Assembly: GCF_017183135.1 (NCBI RefSeq)
Contig: NZ_JADDXW010000003.1
Span: 248,001-312,000, forward strand
DNA from: Aurantimonas marina
GTDB lineage: Bacteria > Pseudomonadota > Alphaproteobacteria > Rhizobiales > Rhizobiaceae
Direction of reading: 5' to 3'
Length of the DNA: 64,000 bases
In this document: piece by piece, positions 29,640 to 38,800 of the stretch
Layout of the letters: each line of letters begins with the position of its first letter
How positions within the stretch are numbered: position 1 is the first letter of the stretch
The notes under the pieces: model-generated
Told to the model about the DNA's origin: nothing
Databases searched by the model: none
What the model saw: the letters and a program-made list of their open reading frames with translations, nothing else
Program-made: the position numbers and the translations under genes

Positions 29640-30132
29640 CATACCGAGGCGCTGCGGCCGGGCGCCGTAGACTGACGGACATTGGAAACCTGCCCGGTCG
29701 CCTGACTCCCTGGGCGTCGGCGGCAGTGCGGCCCCGGGCAAGACTGAGGTGATGATCGGGGCCCATCCGCCGCCGCCGATAGGATCGAGGAAGTGGCCGG
29801 CGCAGGCACGACGCGTCTGGGGACCGGCGCTGGGGATATTCTTGAAGGCGCGCGACCAGATAGGCCCCGATCATTCCGGGATAGCCGGCGACGCCGAAGA
29901 GCACCAGACGCCAGAACAGCGGCCGGTCGACATTGCGGTTGACCCAATGCGCACTGTCCGAGGCAGCGGTGCTGAATAACTCGGCCGCATGTATCGACGC
30001 GGAGGCCTGAGCCGGGCACACGCCACTGGCGAACAGCACTGAAGACGACATCACGCCATGGGCCATGCCGAGTGCGCCGTCGACGACCTGGGCCACGGCG
30101 CCGACGAGAACGAAGAGCAGAAAATCATCCAT
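29640..30132 (-). pseudogene. Decayed TauE/SafE family sulfite exporter
   Basis: The first ~85 codons from the ATG at 30132 are intact and typical: MDDFLLFVLVGAVAQVVDGA, then a MAHGVMSSSVLF segment, SIHAAELFSTAAS and NVDRPLFWRLVLFGV. After GAYLVARL the frame is lost. The second family landmark, CAGHFLDPIGGGGWAPIITS, appears in another frame about 30 codons later, so an internal segment is missing and the frame has shifted. The conserved GSVN region is absent. It lies beside a damaged insertion sequence, pointing to a decay-prone boundary zone. Confidence 0.82.
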
Positions 30133-30365
30133 GTGGAGTTCCGACAGGCGAGGCGTGGCGAACATAGCCTTCCGGTCGCGGGCCGATAGAAAGAGAGAAC
30201 CCGGCCGGCGCCGCGGAGCGAGCGGCATTTTGCCTTTTTCGGTAAAAGCTTGGCACCCGCCTCCAGCAGAGGTGGCTCGGGAAAATTGGACAGCGTGCTG
30301 AGTGGAGCGTGCTGAGTGGATTGTCTGCCTGAAGGCGGCCGGGATGGCCGAGATCAGGAGAGACG

Positions 30366-30699
30366 ATGGGCAAGAGACCCAGGCGGAACCACGGTCCTGC
30401 CTTCAAGGCCAAGGTCGCGCTCGTGGCCATGCGCGGTGCGAAGACCGTGGCCGCGATGGCGCAGCAATTCGACGTGCATCCGAACCAGATTACGTAATGG
30501 CGCTCGCAGCTTCTGGAAGGAGCGCGCGAGGTTTTCGGACCGGCGCGTTCGTCTGCGGCTACGCCTGCGGTGGACGTGAAGACGCTTCACGCGAAGATCG
30601 GAGAGCTGACGCTGGCCAACGATTTTTTTAGTTTCGAGGGATCGCAAGCCCGAGAAAGTGCTCGACAAGGCCGGACTGTTGGCGAGCGCAACGCGATGA
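30366..30699 (+). pseudogene. IS3-family transposase OrfA, nonsense-mutated
   Basis: OrfA frame starting MGKRPRRNHGPAFKAKVALV, an HTH protein. Codon 44 is TAA at 30495-30497 (after HPNQIT, before WRSQLLEGA), probably a Glu codon changed by one base. Further on, a run of seven T at about 30626 puts the continuation out of frame: removing one T restores LVSRDRKPEKVLDKAGLLA, ending in a TGA that overlaps the orfB ATG. Confidence 0.82.
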
Positions 30700-31536
30700 T
30701 CGACCGGTCTCATGATCTGCCGACCGCCGCCCGGGCTCGCGAACTCGGCATCAGCCGCGGCGCCGTTTACTACGAACCGCGAGGTGTCTGCGACAATGAC
30801 CTCACGCTGATGCGCCGGATCGACGAACTGCATCTGGAGTATCCATTCGCCGGAAGCCGTATGCTCCGCGATCTCCTCGCCGGTGAAGGGATCATCGTCG
30901 GCCGTCTTCACGTCGCGAGGCTGATGAAGCGAATGGGCATCGAGGCGATCTACCGAAAGCCGAACCCCTCGAAGCCGGCGCCCGGCCACAAGATCTACCC
31001 TTATCTCCTGCGAAAGCTGCCGGTGACGCGACCCAATCAGGTCTGGGCGATGGACATCACTTACATCCCATTGCCCCGGGGCTTCGTCTATCTTGCCGCA
31101 GTCGTCGCCCCTCGACAAGCTCGGGAGGTTCAGCCGTCGCGTCCCGACCTGGCGCCTGTCGATCACGCTGCATGCTGACTTTTGCATTGAGGCCGTGGAG
31201 GAGGCGCTGGCTCGCTTCGGACCGCCGGAGATCTTCAACACCGACCAGGGATCGCAGTTCACCAGCATCGACTTCACCAAGGTCCTGCTCGCCAGCGACA
31301 TCAAGATCAGCATGGACGGCAAGGGCGCCTGGCGCGACAACGTCTTCGTCGAACGGCTCTGGAAATCCATCAAATACGAGGAGGTCTATCTTCGGGCCTG
31401 TGAGACCGTCAGCCACACCCGGACATCGATCGGCCGGTACCTCGACTTTTACAACGGACGACGCCGACATTCGAGCCTGGGCCGGAAAACTCCCGATCAC
31501 GCCTACTTCAATCAACCGCTTCTCGCAGCGGCATAA
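30696..31536 (+). pseudogene. IS3-family transposase OrfB, frameshifted
   Basis: OrfB catalytic protein starting MIDRSHDLPTAARARELG. The first part of the DDE core (WAMDITYIPLPRGFVYLAAVV) is intact to 31107. There a 19-base sequence replaces the expected three bases of the DWFSRR segment. The rest, FSRRVPTWRLSITL through FNTDQGSQFTS and DNVFVERLWKSIKYEE, continues in the next frame to 31536. All three catalytic acidic residues would be present if the frame were repaired. Confidence 0.85.
31108..31126. repeat. 19-base short-repeat-like insert within orfB
   Basis: The stretch cccctcgacaagctcggga sits where other IS3 OrfB genes encode the Asp-Trp of DWFSRR. Its core TCGACAAGCTC resembles short dispersed repeats I recall from alphaproteobacterial genomes. 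It shifts the transposase frame by +1. Confidence 0.5.
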
Positions 31537-31708
31537 AACCCGGCAGACGACCCACTTATCAAGCCGTCGAGCCTGTTCAGACAAACCGAGCCACCTCTGA
31601 GCAAGCTCCACGTCCCAACGCGCCAACGCTTCTTGCCGTGTGGCCCTGGATCAGTTAGGGAGATTTCGGTCATGCTGATCCGTTCGCCGGATCCCGCCCG
31701 CGACCCGG

Positions 31709-31785
<77 letters not shown>

Positions 31786-32157
31786 TTTAATCAATGACTT
31801 AGCATGGCAGGACAAGCTGCCAAAAATAAAAACTCACCAAAAACTCACCGGAGAATGGGCGGCGATAGTGCGCTCACGGCGTCGTGGGACGGTCTATCTC
31901 CGCCCCATTCATTGGCCGCTATCGGTGATTGGAAGTTAAACTCGGACGCATTGAGAGAAGGGCTCCGGGCGAAGGCCTGGCTAACATTGGCAGCGCGATC
32001 AAAATCCTCAGCCAAGCCCTTGTAATTTTGCGCCCGAGATAATCTGGTCATTAGCTTGGAGCGGCTTCTCGACCGACCGGAGTTGTCCGGCCAGTCCGAC
32101 TGACCTCAGACGCGAATCTAGGTCGAGTGGTACGCGCTCTTTTGAAAGGCATCCTGT
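31786..32157. other. Non-coding start of the accessory region
   Basis: A 372-base stretch between tRNA-Arg and the first defence gene. It is richer in A/T than the core and contains a tandem AAACTCACC-type repeat at about 31830-31850. A 68-codon frame on the minus strand (31845-32051) has no family likeness and is not called. No integrase gene is present, though one is often found at this position. The last 60 bases hold the promoter and ribosome site of the next gene. Confidence 0.5.
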
Positions 32158-35100
32158 TTGTCCGCGCCACTTTCCGAATCGATCACAACTTACTGCTCGG
32201 ATACTCGGAATCTTGAGGCGCTCCCGACGTCAACCGAGACGACCTTCTACCCTGACATCCGCACCCTGCTTACAGCGGTTCTCAAGTCCGAAAAGCTTCC
32301 CTTCGACGTGCGAACGGGGACATCTGAGAAGGGCAGCACCAGCCACGACATGCCGGATTTCGTGCTGGGCGACGGCGCATTGTTCGTAGGGGTCTATGGT
32401 GAGGTGAAACGCGCCAGCACCAGTCTGGAGGATCTCGCGGCCTCGACCGAGCAAAAGGATCAGATCGGGCGCTATCTTGCTCAGACCGGCGTCGTCCTCA
32501 TTTGCAATGTGCGCGGCTTTGGCCTGCTCGTTTGCGATCCCGCTTACGTCCGAGACGGCGTAACGCCAGTTCCGCCAGCCAAGCGCGTGCTGCAGAAGAC
32601 AGTCGACCTGTGGGCCGCAGTCACGGGTGGTGCAAAGCCGAAGGCCGATGCCGAAGCGATTGCTGATCTGGTCGGCATCATCACGCGCGCCGTGACCGAC
32701 CTGGCGCGCATTGGCGCGCCTTCCGACCTCGCCAAGATCCTCGCGCGACAAGCGCGTGATGCCAAGGACGCGCTCCCTGAGGATCTGAAACCGCTCAAGC
32801 CGCTTCTGGACGATTATCGTCAGGCGCTCGGTCTGGCGTTCGACGTTGAGGACGAAAAAGGTGCCCGCTTCTTCCGCTCTTCCCTCGTGCAGTCAGTGTT
32901 CTACGCGCTCTTCGCCGCCTGGATTCTCTGGGACAAGCAGGCCGAGGCTGACGTGGCGTTCGACATCGACGACGCCCATAGCTTCCTGCCCATCCCTTTC
33001 CTCGACGCGCTGCTTCATGACATTCGGCACCCGTCAAGAATGAAGCATCTCGGGCTGGAGCCGCATCTTGCGCGCGCCATCGCCACGCTCAACCGCGTCG
33101 ATCGCCCGTTGTTTCGAGGACGGATGACCTTTCCGACCATTGATGGCGAGACCTCGATCGCCGCGATCACCTACTTCTACGAGCCCTTCCTCGAGGCCTT
33201 CGACCCGAAGCTGCGCGAGGATCTCGGCGTCTGGTACACACCGCCAGAGATCGTCCGCTACCAGGTTCGCCGCGTCCATCATCTGCTCAAGTCCGAACTC
33301 GGCCGCCCGCGCGGTCTCGCCGATCCTGAGGTCATCGTCCTGGACCCGTGCTGCGGCACCGGCGCCTACCTCCTCGAGGTAGCGCGCTGTATCGCCGAAG
33401 AACTTATCGCCGAGGGCGACGCGACCACCGTCGGGTTGGAACTGACGACCGCGTTTCAGGAACGGGTGATCGGATTCGAGATCCTAACGGCTCCGTTCGC
33501 CATCGCCCAGCTTCAGCTTTACCTTCTACTCGAGCAACTCGGGGCCAAGCCTGACCCCAATCGACGACTCGCCATCTTTCTCACCAACGCGCTGTCGGGC
33601 TGGCACGACAGCGGCGACGTAAAGCTCAATTTTCCCGAGATGCGCGAAGAATTCGACGCCTCGCAACAGGTCAAGCGCGACGCCCGGATCATCGTCGTCT
33701 TGGGCAACCCGCCCTACGATCGCTTCACCGGCGCGGCACAGGCCGAGGAAGCCGAACTCGTCGCTCACTACAAGGGTATCGAACTCGTCGAGCAAACGAC
33801 CAAGGACGGAACGGTCAAGATGAATGGGTTCGGCCGTCCGCTAATGAAACAGCGCGGTAGCAGCCGACTCTACGAGGAGTTCGGGGTCCGCAAGCAGCTG
33901 CTCGATGATTTGTATATCCGCTTTATTCGTCTTGCCGAAGAAAGGATCGGTATCGCTGCGGAATACGGCGTGGTCTCGTACATATCGAATTCGTCGTATC
34001 TGACCGGCCGCTCGCACCCACTAATGCGACGTTCCCTGCTGTCCAGTTTCGATGCCGTGTGGATCGATAATCTGAACGGAGACAAATATCGCACCGGCAA
34101 GATGATCCCGAAGGATTTACCCGGCGCCGGTACCCGCGATGACAGCGCCTTCACGACCGAGATGGACCGACGCGGCATCCAACCCGGCACAGCGATTGTC
34201 ACGTGGATCAAGCGAACCGGCGCAGCGACCGCGCCTCCAGCGACGCAGGTCCGCTATCGAGACTTCTGGGGGACGGCGGCATCGAAACGTCAGGCACTGA
34301 TCGCGAGCCTGCCCAGCGGACTCGCGAGCACACCCGCAGCGGCACCGCTTTATGAAGACATCCAGCCCAGTGCCGAAGGGCGCTGGCGCCTGTCGCCGCG
34401 CGTCATCGAGGGTGGATTTGAAGCATGGCCGGCCCTCGACGAGCTATTTCCGGTGACCGTGCAGGGCGTAAACCACAACCGAGGCATCGAAGGATCGATA
34501 ATCGACACCGATGAGAACGCCTTGGCCAACAGGCTCTCGGATTATATCAAGAAGCCTACGTTCGCTTCTGCGTCGACCGCTTATCCGCAACTCGCGCCAC
34601 CAAAGAAGGCTGACGGCAAGCCTGCGATCGTCGGATACGACCCTGAAACAGTCTGGACGGCTCTCGGCAAGCTGGGCTTTGAGAAGGCGCGCTTGAAGTC
34701 GTTCCTGACCTTCCCAATGGATCAGAGGACAATTTATTACGAGACGCGCACCAAGCTGCTGAACCGTCCACGACCCGAGTACGAGTCGAACCTGGCGGCC
34801 AACGAGTTCCTGCTGACGGTTCCTGAGCCGCGTAAAGAAACCGAAACGCGACCTCTATTTGCAACGACTCTCGCAAATCTTCACGTGTACGAACGCGGCT
34901 CCGTCGTTTTTCCTCGTGAAACCGTAAATGACGACCTGCTCACTCATCGCGACGCCAATATCGCCGAACCGGCCTGGCGAGTGCTTCGGGACCATTTCGG
35001 CCTATCTGGCGAGCGTAGCGGCGACGATGCTCGCGCCTTGGTCGGCAAGCTGTTCCGCGTCGCCTTCGCCACACTCCATGCGCCCAGTTACCAGTCCGAG

Positions 35101-35709
35101 CACAAAAGCGCTCTATCGAGTGACTGGGCGCACCTGGCAATCGCCAAGGATGCCGAACTATTGGGCAAGCTGGTCCATGCTGGGGAGCAAGTCGCCCGCC
35201 TGCTTGATGCTAACCGCGATGCGCGCGATGTGATCGAGGCGGTGCTCACGCCGGACCGCGCAAAACTACTCGGACAACTGCGCCGCGCGGACGCCGCGCA
35301 AATCTCGACCGACGATCTCAAGCTGACCGTCACCTACTGGGGCGGCGGCAAAGGCAAGTGGACACCGCGCGCCTTCCTCGAACCAGAACTGCCGGCTGAG
35401 GCGTGGGATCAGACTTGGGGAGCGCGCACCGGAGACCTATTCATCAACGCGAAAGCCCATTTCGCGCATGTCCCGGAGGCCGTCTGGACATACCAACTGG
35501 ATGGCTACCCCGTCCTAAAGAAATGGCTGGGCTATCGCCAGGCCGACCGGCGCGACGGCAAACCGCTGACCGAAGACGAGCGCCGTTGGCTCCGCCAGAT
35601 GATCCAGCGCATCGCTGCGCTTCTCGCCCTCGGGCCGAAGCTGGACGCTCTTTATCAGGACGCCGTCGCCGCGAGCTTCACTGCGGCCGAACTGATGATT
35701 CGGTCCTGA
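32158..35709 (+). CDS. Type ISP/IIG-like restriction nuclease-adenine methyltransferase
   Basis: An 1183-residue predicted restriction-modification protein. Residues ~28-90 have a PD-(D/E)XK-like pattern: Asp67 in MPDFVLGD and Glu82-x-Lys84 in YGEVKRA. The N6-adenine methyltransferase core shows SAM motif I LDPCCGTGAYL near residue 396 and catalytic motif IV NPPY near residue 516. The C-terminal ~400 residues resemble the type ISP specificity domain (YQLDGYPVLKKWLGYR near the end). No helicase motifs are visible between nuclease and methylase, unlike true type ISP enzymes. It starts at TTG, supported by a GAAAGG ribosome site eight bases upstream. The ATPase gene follows after 114 bases. Confidence 0.85.
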   Translation: MSAPLSESITTYCSDTRNLEALPTSTETTFYPDIRTLLTAVLKSEKLPFDVRTGTSEKGSTSHDMPDFVLGDGALFVGVYGEVKRASTSLEDLAASTEQKDQIGRYLAQTGVVLICNVRGFGLLVCDPAYVRDGVTPVPPAKRVLQKTVDLWAAVTGGAKPKADAEAIADLVGIITRAVTDLARIGAPSDLAKILARQARDAKDALPEDLKPLKPLLDDYRQALGLAFDVEDEKGARFFRSSLVQSVFYALFAAWILWDKQAEADVAFDIDDAHSFLPIPFLDALLHDIRHPSRMKHLGLEPHLARAIATLNRVDRPLFRGRMTFPTIDGETSIAAITYFYEPFLEAFDPKLREDLGVWYTPPEIVRYQVRRVHHLLKSELGRPRGLADPEVIVLDPCCGTGAYLLEVARCIAEELIAEGDATTVGLELTTAFQERVIGFEILTAPFAIAQLQLYLLLEQLGAKPDPNRRLAIFLTNALSGWHDSGDVKLNFPEMREEFDASQQVKRDARIIVVLGNPPYDRFTGAAQAEEAELVAHYKGIELVEQTTKDGTVKMNGFGRPLMKQRGSSRLYEEFGVRKQLLDDLYIRFIRLAEERIGIAAEYGVVSYISNSSYLTGRSHPLMRRSLLSSFDAVWIDNLNGDKYRTGKMIPKDLPGAGTRDDSAFTTEMDRRGIQPGTAIVTWIKRTGAATAPPATQVRYRDFWGTAASKRQALIASLPSGLASTPAAAPLYEDIQPSAEGRWRLSPRVIEGGFEAWPALDELFPVTVQGVNHNRGIEGSIIDTDENALANRLSDYIKKPTFASASTAYPQLAPPKKADGKPAIVGYDPETVWTALGKLGFEKARLKSFLTFPMDQRTIYYETRTKLLNRPRPEYESNLAANEFLLTVPEPRKETETRPLFATTLANLHVYERGSVVFPRETVNDDLLTHRDANIAEPAWRVLRDHFGLSGERSGDDARALVGKLFRVAFATLHAPSYQSEHKSALSSDWAHLAIAKDAELLGKLVHAGEQVARLLDANRDARDVIEAVLTPDRAKLLGQLRRADAAQISTDDLKLTVTYWGGGKGKWTPRAFLEPELPAEAWDQTWGARTGDLFINAKAHFAHVPEAVWTYQLDGYPVLKKWLGYRQADRRDGKPLTEDERRWLRQMIQRIAALLALGPKLDALYQDAVAASFTAAELMIRS

Positions 35710-35823
35710 CGGCCGAAGGCGGTGCCGTTGACCGAGTCGGACCAGCACTCATTTCGAAGCTGGATTTTTGCCTACCGGCTAAGTGTCGACGCTACGCCGC
35801 CAACCGCGCTTTGAGGTTCTTAA

Positions 35824-38800
35824 ATGGCCGAACTTCATTTTGGCAATGATCCGTCTGCAACCACTTCGCCGGCGTCAGAGGAAGTTCGCCAAGATCTTGC
35901 CGAACTCGCTACATCCCAGCTAGCGCACGCGCTTGACGCCCGCCATCGCGGCCTCAAGGTCTACGAGAGCCTAAAGAGCCTCAACGATGTGATCGGAACC
36001 CAATACGGTGATCGCGTCCTGTTCGAGCTCGTCCAGAATGCCCACGATGCCCACAGTCAAGGCGAACGAGGCGAAATCGCGATCCGACTAGTCCTCGACG
36101 CGGAAGACCAGAGCGAACTCCTAGTAGGAAATAAGGGTAGGCCGTTCAGCACTTCGAACCTCAACGCCATCCGCAACATTGGAACGAGCGATAAGCAGAT
36201 CGGCGAGGGTATCGGCAACAAGGGACTGGGCTTTAGAAGCGTCGAGGCGCTGACCGACGATGTCCGCATCTATTCGTCGAATGGAGCGGGGTCGGCCGAG
36301 CGATTTGGCGGCTACTGCTTCCGCTTCGCTACGCTCGATGAGATCGCAGCGGGACTGGTACGCTTGGGTGCCGCGGCAGATATCGCGAAAGATGTCGCGC
36401 CCAACATCCCGCGGTATCTTGTCCCTGTCCGCGTGGCCGAACAGTCTGGGGCAGTGCTGCAGCTCGCTCGTGAGGGCTTTTCTACCGTAGTTGCCCTGCC
36501 CCTAAAGTCGCCAGAAGCGATCGAACTCGCCCGCCGCCAAGTCGACGCCATGGTCGACTCCGAGGCACCGGTACTTCTCTTCCTCGATCGTATTGCCGTT
36601 TTGGATGTGTCGATCACCGCTCGTGGTGAACCGACTATCAATCGGCGGCTAACGAGAACGGTCGATCCGCTCGCGACCAATACGATCTTGGGAGACGTAT
36701 CGCTATCGCGCATCGTGCTCGACGACCAGGATTCCTATCTCGTCGCACGGCGAACGCTGTCGAAACAGCCACTTCTCGAGGCTGTAAAATCTAGTTTGTC
36801 GGTAGCACCGCCGCTCAAGCGCTGGCTTGACTGGCGCGGCGACGCGCTCGTTTCCGTTGCAGTACCCCTAACCGGCGTAAAAGCGTCGGGCCGGCTCTTC
36901 AATTTCCTGCCGATGGATGACATGTCCAAGTCCCCAATCGTTGGGCACGTGGACGCGCCGTTCTTTGCGGATATTGATCGGCGCTCCATGAAGGCCGACC
37001 TGCCGCTCAACAAGCATCTGCTAGAAGCTGCATCGTCAACAGCGGCCGCTGCCGCGCTAGCCATCGTCGATGGAAATCTGGACTTGCCCGAGACTGCGGC
37101 CGTCGACCTAGCCAGCTGGTCCGCACCGCACATGCAGAAAATTATCGCCGCGTTCGCAGGAATGGGGCGGCCGCTGACTAGCGCCGCGATTTGGCCGGTG
37201 GTGTCGGATGGCGATGCTAAATGGGCTGGATTCGACACTCTGTACTCGTGGCCGGATATCCGAACTCGCCACTTAACGCCGCTTCGATTAGCCGAGATCG
37301 CAGGCGCGAATATCCTTCTGCCAGCGCTTGGCGAAGAGCGCATCGCGCGTGCGAAAGCACTTGCCTCAATGGTCTCGCTGCCACTCGCGCCGACGGAACA
37401 AGTTCTATGCGAATGGACGGAAACCGTAGCCGAGCATCTCACGGGAGATCGACGCTGGTCCCCTAGTCGTTGGCGAAGCTTTTACGAGGACATCGTCACT
37501 TTGTTCGCCGTTGCCGGTACGAGGCTGGCGTCCCTCGAAGGCAAGAAAATCTTCATCGACAACGACGGGAAGCCGTTGGTTGCGACAGCCAAGGGTGTCG
37601 CAGCCGCGCCGCCTGTATTCGTCCGGGTCAAGACCGCCAAAGGCCGCCGGGGCGATGGACCGCCGAGTCCTCCTCCCTCGCTCGCGCGAAAGTTCAGGTT
37701 TCTCCACGAACGCATCGAACTGGGCGACGCAATCCAACGAGGGTTTGAGAAGGCAGGGCTTCTTCGGCGATATGATCCCGTTGAAATACTGGGTGGGATC
37801 AAGGGCGCACTTGGAGACACACCGACAGAGCTGCAACGTCGCGAGGCGCTGCTCTGGTCGTTCAAAGTCTGGCGGGCCGGCGGCGGAAAGCCGGTCGAGG
37901 ATGCGCTTCGCGGCGCAAGTATATTCCTGCCCACGCTAGGCGGCTGGCATCACGCGTCTGAGGCGCTGCCGTCCTCGACTTGGACTCCGCTCGGGCGCAC
38001 GCTGGAGCAATATCTCCATGAAGCTGGCCCGCATTCGCCCGACTGTGCAGGGCAGCGGGAGCGATTGCTGGTGAGCTTCGCCGAATGGCCGCGAGCTTCG
38101 TCGGACGACCGGAAAGAGGACTGGTTCCGCTTCCTGGTACTCCTCGGTCTTAGCGACGGATTGAAACCGATTGCTGGTGACATTCGACGGGTCGGCACGC
38201 CGAGCGGTTACTGGAACCACGTGTTTTCCAGCGGCAAGGAGGCGCTTGGACTCAATGCTCGCTGGACCGCCCGGATGCGAGATACATTCCTGGAGAATCC
38301 CCAGACCGATTACCATCTCCGGGGCGAGATTTGGCGCCTGCCGGGCCAACTGGAGCATTCGGTGCTGCCCCAAACCGCCAAAGAATGCCTATCTGAATTG
38401 GTGGTCGCTTACGTGCGCGAGCAGGGAGTGCGAGACTTCACTTTTTCAGTCGAGCATTGGCGCGGCTGGAACAAGGTCGAGGCGCCGACCCCACTTGCAG
38501 TGTTCCTGCATGACGCCCCCTGGGTCGCGAATCTCCGACGCGACGACGTCGCGTTTGCCCCCCCTGAAGCAAGCTGGTCTACAACTGCGGCGCGACAGAT
38601 CCCCCCGCGCTTCGTAGCACGCTTTGCGGCGGAGCCAGGAAGCCGCGCCAGCCTTCCTGCCACGCTTTTTGATACGCGGATCGGTCTCAGGGATTGGTCC
38701 GCGCAGCAGTTCGCTCCCCAACGCCTCGCCTCTCTCGCTGACGCACTCGACGACTTGTCGGCGGCCGAGCGAAGGGACCTTCGCGACCAGCTGCGCCGTG

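Larger units (their letters stand above)
30267..31599 (+). mobile_element. IS3-family insertion sequence, inactivated
   Basis: A ~1.33 kb element with near-terminal inverted repeats of 14 bases: cAGAGGTGGCTCGG at 30267-30280 and its exact complement at 31586-31599. It encodes the two overlapping frames of an IS3-family transposase (OrfA HTH part, OrfB DDE integrase part). I found no convincing target-site duplication. Three lesions make it dead: an in-frame stop and a one-base indel in orfA, and a 19-base replacement in orfB. It lies 110 bases left of the tRNA-Arg gene. Confidence 0.85.

Noticed and set aside
30260-31605. A target-site duplication around the IS3 element
   Set aside because: Flanks (ccagc on the left, gagca on the right) share only offset bases, so no duplication can be claimed.
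31845-32051. 68-codon minus-strand frame beside the tRNA, considered as an integrase remnant
   Set aside because: No tyrosine-recombinase motif (R..HxxR..Y) can be read in any frame nearby.
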